DNA of 64,000 nucleotides from Candidatus Aenigmatarchaeota archaeon (lineage in GTDB: Archaea > Aenigmatarchaeota > Aenigmatarchaeia > JACPZZ01): positions 121,522 through 185,521 of the forward strand of contig JACQNZ010000004.1 of assembly GCA_016202815.1 (NCBI GenBank), given 5' to 3'. Position numbers and translations under genes: made by a program. Below, in pieces: positions 34,720 to 42,525 of this stretch. A model generated the notes under the pieces. It made no database searches. It had not been told where the DNA came from and saw only the letters and a program-made list of their open reading frames with translations. Position 1 is the stretch's first letter. Each line of letters opens with the position of its first letter.

Positions 34720-35565
34720 TTGCCGCGCCCCGATTTTTTGAGACCACTTAATTTCTTTTTTTTTGCGATACTCGCTGTGAGCGGTTACCTGGTTTCCGTT
34801 GAGTCATTCGAATTTACAAGCGCGCTGGTGAAGATAGCATTTTCCATGCTGTTTTTGACGATTTCGGCCAACGTTTTCAGCGAGTTTTCCAGCGTTAAAA
34901 TTTACAGCCTGATAAAACATTTTTATCCCAGGTCATGGAGAAAAAATGCGAACCATTCAGTGATAGCATCGGCGATCCTGTTCGGCGCGGGTTTTGCCGT
35001 CGCCCGCGGCATAAGCTTTTACGTGTCAGAGCTGTACTCCTTGATCGCGGTCCTTTTATGGGCTTACCTGCACAAGTTAAAAAACGTGCGTTTTATCAGA
35101 AGCGTTTTCATAAGCTCCGCGGCGTCTGTCGCTGTTTTGTTAGGTTCAAGCGCCGGCGGTTCGTCAGACGCCGCGAATATGATGGCTTTGCTCCTGTTCT
35201 TTTCCAACATGGCGGGTGACATGGTGAAAAGCGTTACAGAAGGCATGAAAGACAGGACCACGTTTTTGGTTAACCTGATAAAGCGCTTTTCATCCTACAT
35301 GAAATTCGACGAAGGCAGGACAATAAAATCGGCCGCGTTCATGCTGGCGGTTTTCATAATATTGAGCCCGTTGCCTTATGTTTCCGGCGTGATGCCTTTG
35401 GCCTATCTTGCGGTTGTGACAATAAGTTCACTTATTGCGTTTTCCGCTCTTTTCAGCCTGGTAAAGGACGGCAAGAACATGGCGTCGCTGGCCAAGGCCG
35501 ACGAACTGATAAAAATAAATATGCTGGTAGCGATTATAGCATTTTTGGCGGGTGTATTGATGTGA
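34720..35565 (+). CDS. UbiA-superfamily-like membrane protein lacking the first Asp-rich motif
   Basis: A 281-residue protein with about eight hydrophobic helices. The opening FLRPLNFFFFAILAVSGYLVS matches the RPxN start of UbiA prenyltransferases, and FFSNMAGDMVKSVTEGMKD sits where the second Asp-rich motif is expected. The first motif (NDxxDxxxD) is replaced by SANVFSEFSSVKIYS. It may be a degenerate or altered family member. TTG start at 34720 is likely, since no ATG occurs before conserved sequence and the gene follows rpl40e by three bases. Confidence 0.55.
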   Translation: MPRPDFLRPLNFFFFAILAVSGYLVSVESFEFTSALVKIAFSMLFLTISANVFSEFSSVKIYSLIKHFYPRSWRKNANHSVIASAILFGAGFAVARGISFYVSELYSLIAVLLWAYLHKLKNVRFIRSVFISSAASVAVLLGSSAGGSSDAANMMALLLFFSNMAGDMVKSVTEGMKDRTTFLVNLIKRFSSYMKFDEGRTIKSAAFMLAVFIILSPLPYVSGVMPLAYLAVVTISSLIAFSALFSLVKDGKNMASLAKADELIKINMLVAIIAFLAGVLM

Positions 35566-35837
35566 GTAATGTACGTTACCTTACGACACGGGAACTGCGG
35601 AACGATCAGGGCAAAATAACAGGCATGATAAAAGTATTGGTTCCGAAGGACAGTAACAACGCAAAGGTGAAGTATGTCTGTCCCATGTGCCTCAAGGAGG
35701 CGGAAACCGCAGAGGAGTGGAAAAAACCCTTCGCAGTCAACTGTAAATTCTGCGGCTACAAAATAAAACTGCCAAAGCTGATGGCGCAATTCAAAAAAGA
35801 AAAGAAAACGGAGCTGGCGGGTTCGACGAAGGAGTAA
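35562..35837 (+). CDS. Zinc-ribbon protein
   Basis: A 91-residue protein with CPMC and CKFC knuckles separated by about 20 residues, a classic zinc ribbon. GTG start overlaps the preceding TGA by four bases. Lysine-rich C-terminus. Co-transcribed with L40e, suggesting a ribosome- or RNA-associated role, which is inference. Confidence 0.65.
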   Translation: MSNVRYLTTRELRNDQGKITGMIKVLVPKDSNNAKVKYVCPMCLKEAETAEEWKKPFAVNCKFCGYKIKLPKLMAQFKKEKKTELAGSTKE

Positions 35838-35901
35838 GAGAACGAGGTTTTTTTCTTTATCGAGGCCGTTTTTATCCTGCGTTTACTATAATTTAATTCG
35901 C

Positions 35902-37269
35902 ATGGACGAAGATGCAGGTGTAACGGAGCAATTCGCGAAATTTATTGTAAATACGAAGTCTTCAAAAATACCGGATGCCGCCACAGATGCAGCCGCCACC
36001 GGCATTTTGGATTGCGTGGGAACTGCGCTGGCTGCAAGCACACGCAGGATAGGCAAAATAATTATCCGGCATATTGACCAAAACGGCGGCGAGCCCGTTG
36101 CCCGCGTTATTGGAACCGGAATCAGAACATCGGCTCCCAACGCTGCGCTGGCAAACGGAACATTGGGACACGCCGACGACTACGATGATGTTTGCGATTT
36201 TGGGCATTCTTCCGCCGTACTTATGCCTACTCTATTGGCCTTGGGTGAACAATTACACAAGTCCGGTAAAAATATACTGGACGCGTACGTGTTGGGTTTT
36301 GAAATCGGGGCGCGGATAAATACGGGCATAGGAACTAACCACTACTTTCGCGGTTGGCATAGCACGTCCACGATAGGGACTATAGCAGCGGCTGCGGCAG
36401 CATCGCGTTTGCTAGGCTTGAACGTCGCGCAGACCAGAATGGCCCTTGGCATCGCAGCTTCGCACGCCGGTGGGGTGCAGGCTAATTTTGGCACCATGGC
36501 AAAACCCTTGCATCCAGGCAATGCGGCCCGCAGCGGCATTGTTGCCGCCCAGCTTGCCGGGCTAGGCTATACGGCCAGTCCCGACGCCATCGAAGCGCCT
36601 CTTGGCTACGCGGCCGTTTTCGGAAACAGAAAAACCAACGTAAGGGGGATGGTGGAGAAACTCGGCGAAGCTCCGTATCGTATACTAGTTACGGGAATCA
36701 GGATCAAGCAATGGCCATGTTGTTACGGCAACCACGCCGCCATTTTTTTAGCTATCGAGCTGGCATCCAAATTTGGAATCAGGCCTGAACAGGTGAAGGG
36801 CATGGAGTTTTTCGGAGCCGAAGCCACGAATTACCTGAACCGTCCGGATGTGCATACGGATTTCGACAGCAAGTTCAGCCTCCAGTTCAATATAGCCGCG
36901 GCGATCGTGGACGACAGGATAACGCACGGGACATTCAGCGGGAAAAAAATTACTGACCCAAAAATCCGTTCCATGATGGGTAAAATTATTCTACGGAAAA
37001 GCTCATGGAAAAATAAAATCCTTTTCCGCGGTAACCCGTCTGATCCCGCACAAACCCTGGTCGTGCACCTGAAAGACGGCCGTTCTGTGAGCGGCACGGC
37101 GAAGGCCGGGGCCGGTGCGCTTTTGGGGCGCCGAGTATATGAGAAATTTATATCAAACGCCCGGTTGGCTATACCAGTTAATAGGGCCAAAAACGCGCTC
37201 GAAATCCTGCGCGACCTGAAAAATTTGCGCGGCGTCACAGAATTAATGGACGCGGTTACAGCAAATTAA
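35902..37269 (+). CDS. MmgE/PrpD-family protein
   Basis: A 455-residue member of the MmgE/PrpD family (2-methylcitrate dehydratase, cis-aconitate decarboxylase and relatives). GILDCVGTALAAS, ANGTLGHADDYDDV, FRGWHSTSTIGTIAAAAAASRLLGL and AKPLHPGNAARSGIVAAQLA are typical. Without methylcitrate-cycle genes nearby, the substrate cannot be named. Such enzymes are patchy in archaea, so transfer is plausible. Converges on purD with a four-base overlap. Confidence 0.85.
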   Translation: MDEDAGVTEQFAKFIVNTKSSKIPDAATDAAATGILDCVGTALAASTRRIGKIIIRHIDQNGGEPVARVIGTGIRTSAPNAALANGTLGHADDYDDVCDFGHSSAVLMPTLLALGEQLHKSGKNILDAYVLGFEIGARINTGIGTNHYFRGWHSTSTIGTIAAAAAASRLLGLNVAQTRMALGIAASHAGGVQANFGTMAKPLHPGNAARSGIVAAQLAGLGYTASPDAIEAPLGYAAVFGNRKTNVRGMVEKLGEAPYRILVTGIRIKQWPCCYGNHAAIFLAIELASKFGIRPEQVKGMEFFGAEATNYLNRPDVHTDFDSKFSLQFNIAAAIVDDRITHGTFSGKKITDPKIRSMMGKIILRKSSWKNKILFRGNPSDPAQTLVVHLKDGRSVSGTAKAGAGALLGRRVYEKFISNARLAIPVNRAKNALEILRDLKNLRGVTELMDAVTAN

Positions 37270-38564
37270 ACACGGCCAATCAATGATAACCCCTTCTTTC
37301 CCACGTCTGTCCTGTACAGCATGCCGTCGAAATAAACCCCTTTATTTTCTTTTCCTATCGCCGCATATGCCCTGCTTATCGCTTCTTGCAGGCTGTTTCC
37401 AAGCGCGGTCACGCCAACGACACGCCCGCCCGACGTAATTATTTTCCCGTCCGGCCTTCTAGACGTTCCTGCATGGAATGGTATTACATCGTCCCTTTGC
37501 AGGTTGAATATCTCCCTGCCCAGATGGTTTTTGTAATCGTCTGACGGATAGCCTTGCGATGCCAATACGACCGTAACTGCGGATTGCGGAGACCATTTTG
37601 GTTTAATACGATTCAGATTGCCTTCGTTTACGGCGTAACCTATGTCCAACAAACTTGATTGCAAAAGAGCCATCGCAGGCTGCGTTTCCGGATCTCCGCC
37701 GCGGCAGTTGTATTCCAAAAGGTATGGCTGCCCGTTTTTTATCATTATTCCAAAATACAAAATCCCTTTGTATTGTATGCCGTCCTGTTCCAACCCGTTC
37801 AGCGTGGGCATGACGATGTCGCGCATTATTTTGTCTTCCATTTCATCCGTGATTATCGGCGCGCGCGCATAGGCGCCCATGCCGCCGGTGTTGGGGCCCA
37901 AGTCGTTGTCGAAAATTTGTTTGTGGTCCTGCGTGTAGGGCAAAGGCAAAAACGCCGTGCCGTCAGTAAAGCCTATAAAAGACGCTTCCTGGCCTTCCAT
38001 AAACTCTTGCATCAGCAGCCTGCCTCCCCAGCGGTTTTTGACCACTATTTCATCGACTGCGTTTTCCAGTTCTTTGCGGTTTCGGTAAACTATGACACCC
38101 TTGCCGGCGGCCAGGCCGTCGGCCTTGGCTACACCAACCCCATACGTGTGAAGCATGTAATCGCCAACGCTTAGCGCCTGTCCAATTGTGTATGCGGCGA
38201 CCGACCTCGGATGCGGTATTCCTTGGCGTTCCGCAAATTCGTTTGCAAAAATTTTGCTTCCTTCGAGCTGTGCAGCGGTTTGGTTCGGCCCGACTATTGG
38301 CAGTCCGTATTCCTGGAACGAGTCCGCTATACCTAAAACCACCGGTAGATCAGGCCCGACGAACGTCATGCCTATTTTGTTGCTTCTTGCGAATTCTGTC
38401 AACCCTAAAATGTCATCGGGTTGTATCGCAATATTTTGAGCTATTTCCGCGGTTCCGGCATTACCTGATGCGACGAAAAGCTGGTCGTTGCCGTATAACT
38501 CCCGCCTTAATTTCCAGGCAATTGCATGCTCTCGCCCGCCGCTGCCGACGACCAGGACTTTCAT
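37266..38564 (-). CDS. purD: Phosphoribosylamine-glycine ligase
   Basis: A 432-residue ATP-grasp enzyme. VVGSGGREHAIAWKL opens the N domain, FVGPDLPVVLGIADSF, VAKADGLAAGKGVIVY and ARAPIITDEM follow, and EYNCRGGDPETQPAMALL is the metal/ATP-grasp signature. It attaches glycine to phosphoribosylamine in purine synthesis. It is the only purine-synthesis gene visible in the window. Confidence 0.95.
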   Translation of the reverse strand: MKVLVVGSGGREHAIAWKLRRELYGNDQLFVASGNAGTAEIAQNIAIQPDDILGLTEFARSNKIGMTFVGPDLPVVLGIADSFQEYGLPIVGPNQTAAQLEGSKIFANEFAERQGIPHPRSVAAYTIGQALSVGDYMLHTYGVGVAKADGLAAGKGVIVYRNRKELENAVDEIVVKNRWGGRLLMQEFMEGQEASFIGFTDGTAFLPLPYTQDHKQIFDNDLGPNTGGMGAYARAPIITDEMEDKIMRDIVMPTLNGLEQDGIQYKGILYFGIMIKNGQPYLLEYNCRGGDPETQPAMALLQSSLLDIGYAVNEGNLNRIKPKWSPQSAVTVVLASQGYPSDDYKNHLGREIFNLQRDDVIPFHAGTSRRPDGKIITSGGRVVGVTALGNSLQEAISRAYAAIGKENKGVYFDGMLYRTDVGKKGLSLIGRV

Positions 38565-38653
38565 ACGGTTTTATCTGATGTCATAGGATTTAAGAGTTGT
38601 TTATCGGAACTTTGCAATGGTACTGCTTAAAGAGTTTTATTTTCCTACGATAA

Positions 38654-39502
38654 TTGGTGTACAAAAAATTAGACACTTCGAAGGTGGAATTCAGCAAACG
38701 CGATAAATTTTTCGGAATTAAAATTCCTAGATATTTGACACCGGAACTGGCTTATGAGACGGGTGTTCATATCGGAGACGGACATATGGGCATAAATATC
38801 AGACCGGACGGTTCTCATTTATTTGCGATAATTTTTTCCGGTGATTGGACAGAAGAAAGATTATTTCATTACGAAGTAATTGCACCTTTAATTCACAGGC
38901 TCTATAATAAGCGATGTCACATAACTGAAAGTACAAAGAACACAGTAAGGCTTAGCTATAAAAGTCAGGCCATTGCCACATTCAAAAATAGAGTTCTGGG
39001 ACTTCCAGCCGGAAACAAAAAAGGCAGAATTAGGATACCCAATGTTATTATGAAATCATCTTTGAATGTCAAAATAGCTTGCCTAGCCGGTGTCGTCGAT
39101 ACCGATTTTTCGTTAACTTTCAAGAGGAATGGGACTTATCCCAGGTTATCCGCGTCTTTTCCGATAGAGTGTAAAGGGTTCGTTGATGACATAGAATCTA
39201 TTTTACAAGAAGCTGGAATAACAGTCACTATTTGTCTGTCCAATAGAATTGAAAAAAGACATGCCCCGCCAACATATTACAAAGAATATTCCATCAATAT
39301 TAACGGAATCGGCAATTTGATCAAATGGGTCAATTTGGCCGGCTTTAAAAATCCTAAGCATTATAGTAAACTTTTAGTGTGGCGTAAATTCGGCAAGTGT
39401 TTAGGCCATACTACAACCGAAGAAAGGTTGGAATGCCTCAGTAGCTCAATGGCAGAGCGTTACACTGTTCCGGTTAAAATCCGTGCAGGACGAACTTGGT
39501 AA
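38654..39502 (+). CDS. LAGLIDADG homing endonuclease-like protein, C-terminus running into tRNA gene
   Basis: A 282-residue protein with two LAGLIDADG-type motifs, LAYETGVHIGDGHM near residue 33 and CLAGVVDTDFSLT near 142, as in monomeric homing endonucleases. Start is TTG (38654) or GTG (38657). Codon use is more AT-rich than in surrounding genes. The final 22 or so codons read straight through the 5' half of a tRNA gene, and the stop TAA (39500-39502) lies at the 3' boundary of its intron. The enzyme therefore may be linked to the tRNA intron, or its frame was extended by insertion next to the tRNA. Confidence 0.75.
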   Translation: MVYKKLDTSKVEFSKRDKFFGIKIPRYLTPELAYETGVHIGDGHMGINIRPDGSHLFAIIFSGDWTEERLFHYEVIAPLIHRLYNKRCHITESTKNTVRLSYKSQAIATFKNRVLGLPAGNKKGRIRIPNVIMKSSLNVKIACLAGVVDTDFSLTFKRNGTYPRLSASFPIECKGFVDDIESILQEAGITVTICLSNRIEKRHAPPTYYKEYSININGIGNLIKWVNLAGFKNPKHYSKLLVWRKFGKCLGHTTTEERLECLSSSMAERYTVPVKIRAGRTW

Positions 39503-39537
39503 GGTAAAGGTTGTGAGTTCAATTCTCGCCTGAGGCT
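39435..39537 (+). tRNA. tRNA with about 31-nt anticodon-loop intron; Thr(GGT) or Asn(GTT)
   Basis: Acceptor GCCTCAG (39435-39441) pairs with CTGAGGC (39530-39536), discriminator T at 39537. The D arm is GCTC-AATGGCA-GAGC and the T arm GTGAG-TTCAATT-CTCGC (39513-39529). The anticodon arm is TTACA (39460-39464) with GGTAA (39503-39507); 31 extra bases must be removed to leave a 7-base loop. Sliding the splice point gives loop CTGGTAA (Thr, GGT) or CTGTTAA (Asn, GTT). The U73 discriminator favours Thr; GTTC/GAAC pairing at the intron ends also fits that choice. The canonical 37/38 cut would leave C37, which is unlikely. Confidence 0.8.
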
Positions 39538-39589
39538 TGTTTAAGATATAAGCCGTTTGTTACAATGAGGCATAAACGATAACTTTAAG

Positions 39590-39622
39590 TATCAATTGAT
39601 AACATAAATTATCATATGATAA
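39590..39622 (+). promoter_or_regulatory. Two palindromic operators overlapping the MNT gene start
   Basis: TATCAATTGATA (39590-39601) and TTATCATATGATAA (39609-39622) are perfect palindromes sharing the TATCA/TGATA half-site, 19 bases centre to centre. The second covers the ATG at 39616. This is the layout of an autoregulated toxin-antitoxin operator; the regulator may be the winged helix at the N-terminus of the MNT protein itself. Confidence 0.6.
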
Positions 39623-40149
39623 GAAAAGATATCAAGGAAACAATCAGGGATTACTTTTTCGTAAATCCGAATGCAAAACTGAGGGTCAGGCGGATAGAGA
39701 GGACGTTGGAATTGCCGCTGCCTTCTGTGATCAAATATTGCAAGGAGTTGAAGGAAGAGGGTATACTAACGACAACAAAAACAGGCGACGTCGTCTTTTA
39801 CACGTCTAACAGGGCGAACGAGGGCTTCCTGATGGAGAAAAAACTTTTTAACCTGAAACAGATCCACGCATCTGGAATTGTCGGCTGTCTGAGGGACGAA
39901 TTAAGCAACCCGGTTATAATTTTGTTCGGCTCCTACTCGAAAGGGGAGGATACGGAAAACAGCGACATAGATTTATACCTGGAGACGCCTTCCAAAAAAG
40001 CCATCAGCTTCGAGAAATTCGAAAAGGTTCTGCAAAGAAAGATACAGGTTTTCCGGCATAAAAACATCAGGGAGATAGGGAACATCGGTTTGGCAAACAA
40101 CATAGTAAACGGCATTGTGCTTAACGGATTTATCGAGGTGTTCAAATGA
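39616..40149 (+). CDS. Winged-helix / minimal nucleotidyltransferase fusion (MntA-like)
   Basis: A 177-residue protein. Residues 1-70 look like a winged helix (IKETIRDYFFVNPNAKLRVR, then LPSVIKYCKELKEEGIL). Residues 90-150 carry the nucleotidyltransferase motif IILFGSYSKGEDTENSDIDLYLE with the GS and DxD elements. MntA proteins modify (AMPylate) the HEPN partner in MNT/HEPN systems. The fused DNA-binding domain and the palindromes at its start suggest autoregulation. ATGA overlap with the HEPN gene. Confidence 0.8.
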   Translation: MIRKDIKETIRDYFFVNPNAKLRVRRIERTLELPLPSVIKYCKELKEEGILTTTKTGDVVFYTSNRANEGFLMEKKLFNLKQIHASGIVGCLRDELSNPVIILFGSYSKGEDTENSDIDLYLETPSKKAISFEKFEKVLQRKIQVFRHKNIREIGNIGLANNIVNGIVLNGFIEVFK

Positions 40150-40562
40150 AAGAAAGCTCGTGGAACGATTGCATCGAAGAGAATACAGCGGTAAAAATTT
40201 CCCCGGATAAGGCAAGGGCAAAATCATTGGTTGAAACCGCCGGTGAAAGGATAAAACTAATAAGCGAAGTAAACGATAAAAACTGCAATTTCGTTTTCGA
40301 GGATTATTATACTTCAATTATGGAAATGTTGCAGGCGATTGTTTTATCAAAGGGTTACAAGATAAGCAATCACGTTTGCCTTGGATATTATGTCAGGGAT
40401 GTCCTTAAAAGAACTGATTTGTACGCCTTTTTCGACGATGTAAGGTACAAACGAAATTCCCTGACCTATTATGGCAAAAGGATGGATTTTGAAACTGCCG
40501 TGCAGGCCATAGAAAAGTGCAAAAGAATAATCAAAGAAACTGAAAAAATATTCAAAGCGTAA
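40146..40562 (+). CDS. HEPN-domain protein, partner of the nucleotidyltransferase
   Basis: A 138-residue all-helical HEPN protein. The family motif region reads VRYKRNSLTYYGKRMDFETA, which keeps RNxxxYYG but lacks the histidine of the RNase-active R-x4-6-H motif. That may mean loss of RNase activity or a different mechanism. ATG overlaps the preceding stop, as usual for MNT/HEPN pairs. Confidence 0.75.
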   Translation: MKESSWNDCIEENTAVKISPDKARAKSLVETAGERIKLISEVNDKNCNFVFEDYYTSIMEMLQAIVLSKGYKISNHVCLGYYVRDVLKRTDLYAFFDDVRYKRNSLTYYGKRMDFETAVQAIEKCKRIIKETEKIFKA

Positions 40563-40580
40563 AAAACTAATATACAACGC

Positions 40581-40611
40581 CGGTCAATACACTTCTTTGG
40601 GTTATTGACCG
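40581..40611 (+). terminator. Hairpin downstream of the HEPN gene
   Basis: CGGTCAATA (40581-40589) is perfectly complementary to TATTGACCG (40603-40611), 18 bases after the HEPN stop. A short T-rich stretch follows. May terminate or stabilise the MNT/HEPN transcript. Confidence 0.4.
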
Positions 40612-40690
40612 CTTTCTCCAGCCCGCCTGAGGTTATAAAAGTAGGGTGGGAGGCTCGCAGAATGCGTGAATTAATTAGTATCTTATCATT

Positions 40691-41299
40691 TTATGGGACT
40701 CGTAAAATGTGAAAAGTAATGTTGTTACACCTATCGATACCTTTCCAATTTCTATTTCCCATATTTTTCCAATCTTCCAAACAATCCTGATAAAGCTGGG
40801 TGGCAGCTAGGGTACCGTTGAAACTTGTCTGATACTTGAATTCGGTGTTGTTGATAATTGTGGCTTGTAAGTTCATTCTTTGGTTGGTTCCTGCAAGCTC
40901 TGGTAGACTGGCAGTTTCTGTTGCTTTGTTGAGTTCTATCGCGTAGAACAATGAAGTGAAAAGGAAATCTTTCAGCTCCTTATTTGCTATTTTGCCATCC
41001 ATCACACTTTTTTCCAAATTAACTGTAATTAATTTACCGTACGTCGGTTTTCCTTTGCCTGTGGAATTCAGGTATTCAACAATGTTCTGAGTTAGTTTAA
41101 GATTCTTACGTAATTCTATTATTAGACTATTCACATTCGATAGATGTTCATCAAAGTCTCTCTGTTCTTGTACTTGAATCTGGGCCGAGTATATCCACAG
41201 CGCAAACAGTATGCTTGAGATTGATAATAGTGCTGCCCAGTGTTTGTGAAACGTTCTTTTTAGATTTTCAATAAAAGAGTGATCTAAGGTGATACACAT
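40691..41299 (-). CDS. Hypothetical single-pass membrane protein
   Basis: A 202-residue protein with one transmembrane helix near residues 22-38 (ALLSISSILFALWIYSA), then a mainly helical, soluble domain. No recognised motif. The gene is AT-rich and lies within the accessory segment between the MNT/HEPN and Doc genes. Confidence 0.55.
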   Translation of the reverse strand: MCITLDHSFIENLKRTFHKHWAALLSISSILFALWIYSAQIQVQEQRDFDEHLSNVNSLIIELRKNLKLTQNIVEYLNSTGKGKPTYGKLITVNLEKSVMDGKIANKELKDFLFTSLFYAIELNKATETASLPELAGTNQRMNLQATIINNTEFKYQTSFNGTLAATQLYQDCLEDWKNMGNRNWKGIDRCNNITFHILRVP

Positions 41300-41383
41300 G
41301 CCTAAGAATTACTCTGCTGGGATAAAAAGTTATCTACAGCGAAGATATTTACAAATAGTGTGGTCTGAGGAAACGGAACCAGT

Positions 41384-41476
41384 TTAATGTTTCGCCAGTT
41401 CCTTAAGTAGCTCAATGTCTTTCTTGATGACCTTCTGGGCGTTGGTTCTTAATTTCTTGATCTGTTCTTTTGTCAT
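41384..41476 (-). CDS. 30-residue helical protein downstream of doc
   Basis: Very short frame, MTKEQIKKLRTNAQK then VIKKDIELLKELAKH. Its ATG overlaps the Doc-like gene's stop (ATGA). Strongly helical and basic-amphipathic. It may be a partner or antitoxin for the Fic-fold protein, or simply a spurious coupling; overlap and composition are the only support. Confidence 0.4.
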   Translation of the reverse strand: MTKEQIKKLRTNAQKVIKKDIELLKELAKH

Positions 41477-41877
41477 TTGAAATTCTCCTGAATCCATTTT
41501 CTGATCTCTGCTTTATTAGCCTTCTTGTCAGCCACTTTGACTACAAAATCAACAGCCTTTTCGTAGTCCGGTTTCAACTCCAACCCATTCTGGAGCATCA
41601 AAGTTTTGGCCAGAACGTAGGCTGTGCGTTTGTTGCCGTCCCAAAAGTAGTGTCTGATGGCTATGTCTTCGAGAATGGTCGCACCCAAAGAAATCGGGTC
41701 AGCTTTCCTTTCTATCATAGATAAGATTCTGTAAGCCAATGAATGCAGACCACCCTCATCGCGGACTCCGGGTTCGCCCCCTGACGGCAGATCTTTCTGG
41801 GTCGCGAAAATTATGTCGTTATGAATCTTTGTGATCTCTTGCACAAGAAGTTCTGTTTCCTCTTTTGTTACAACCAT
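41473..41877 (-). CDS. Doc-like Fic-family protein
   Basis: About 134 residues. The Fic signature reads IRHYFWDGNKRTAYVLA (H-x-F-x-D-G-N-K-R), the Doc variant. It includes YRILSMIE and an N-terminal ETELLVQEITKIHNDII. Doc phosphorylates elongation factor Tu in bacteria; here the target is unknown. No Phd-type antitoxin gene precedes it; a 30-residue frame follows. ATG at 41877 is preferred to GTG at 41886. Confidence 0.8.
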   Translation of the reverse strand: MVVTKEETELLVQEITKIHNDIIFATQKDLPSGGEPGVRDEGGLHSLAYRILSMIERKADPISLGATILEDIAIRHYFWDGNKRTAYVLAKTLMLQNGLELKPDYEKAVDFVVKVADKKANKAEIRKWIQENFK

Positions 41878-41968
41878 ATTGATCACTAAATGTTAATTGG
41901 ATCATACGTCAAATAAAATCGCAATTGGGCCGCACCACCCGAACCAGTTGTCCATAGCGCGCCTGGGG

Positions 41969-42448
41969 TTAATTCATCAGAACTATCGAAAGATTCAATG
42001 TCGTCGCAAACGTTACCCATATCAGGTACGGAACCATAAGCTTCCCAGCGGTTTTGGAAATTCCGTTGAATTTTTGGATGGTTACAAATATGGCAGCCCA
42101 TAAAATTGTTATCTCCAGCAAGGCCAGAAAAGGGTTCTTTCCGCCGAAAAATATGATCGACCACAAAACATTCAATGTCAATTGAATGCCGAAGGTGTTG
42201 ATGGCGTTTCTTACTTTTTTGTTTTTCCAGCCACGCGAAAACACCAAATACGCGGATATTCCCATTAAAGCGTAGAGTATCGTCCAGACCGGACCGAAAA
42301 TCCAGTCGGGAGGGCTGAAATCCGGTTTATTTAAATCTTTGTACCAGGTGCCGATGGCCGATATTGTAAATATCGAACCTATCAGGCCTGCCACCTCGCA
42401 CACTAAAACGAAAATTGCCAAGTTGAACGGGTTGAATTTTTCTTTCAT
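41969..42448 (-). CDS. tspO: TspO/MBR-family membrane protein
   Basis: A 159-residue five-helix protein. WYKDLNKPDFSPPDWIFGPVWTILYALMGISAYLVF carries the conserved P-W-x-x-G-P-x-W-T-x-L-Y motif. TspO binds porphyrins and related ligands in membranes. Stands alone on the minus strand. Confidence 0.9.
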   Translation of the reverse strand: MKEKFNPFNLAIFVLVCEVAGLIGSIFTISAIGTWYKDLNKPDFSPPDWIFGPVWTILYALMGISAYLVFSRGWKNKKVRNAINTFGIQLTLNVLWSIIFFGGKNPFLALLEITILWAAIFVTIQKFNGISKTAGKLMVPYLIWVTFATTLNLSIVLMN

Positions 42449-42525
42449 CTTGATGTTTTGGAGCTTTGGGTTGATAACTTTTAATCTATCAAATTAATAA
42501 GTGTTGAAAGTATAGTATTCCATGT

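Noticed and set aside
36661-36700. A third copy of the hairpin element, because CGTATCGTATACTAG resembles its loop
   Set aside because: It lies inside the MmgE/PrpD coding sequence, lacks the paired flanks and is best explained by chance.
38654-39502. Tyrosine integrase using the tRNA as attachment site
   Set aside because: The protein has LAGLIDADG-type motifs and no integrase R-H-R-Y set, and no direct repeat of the tRNA 3' end was seen nearby.
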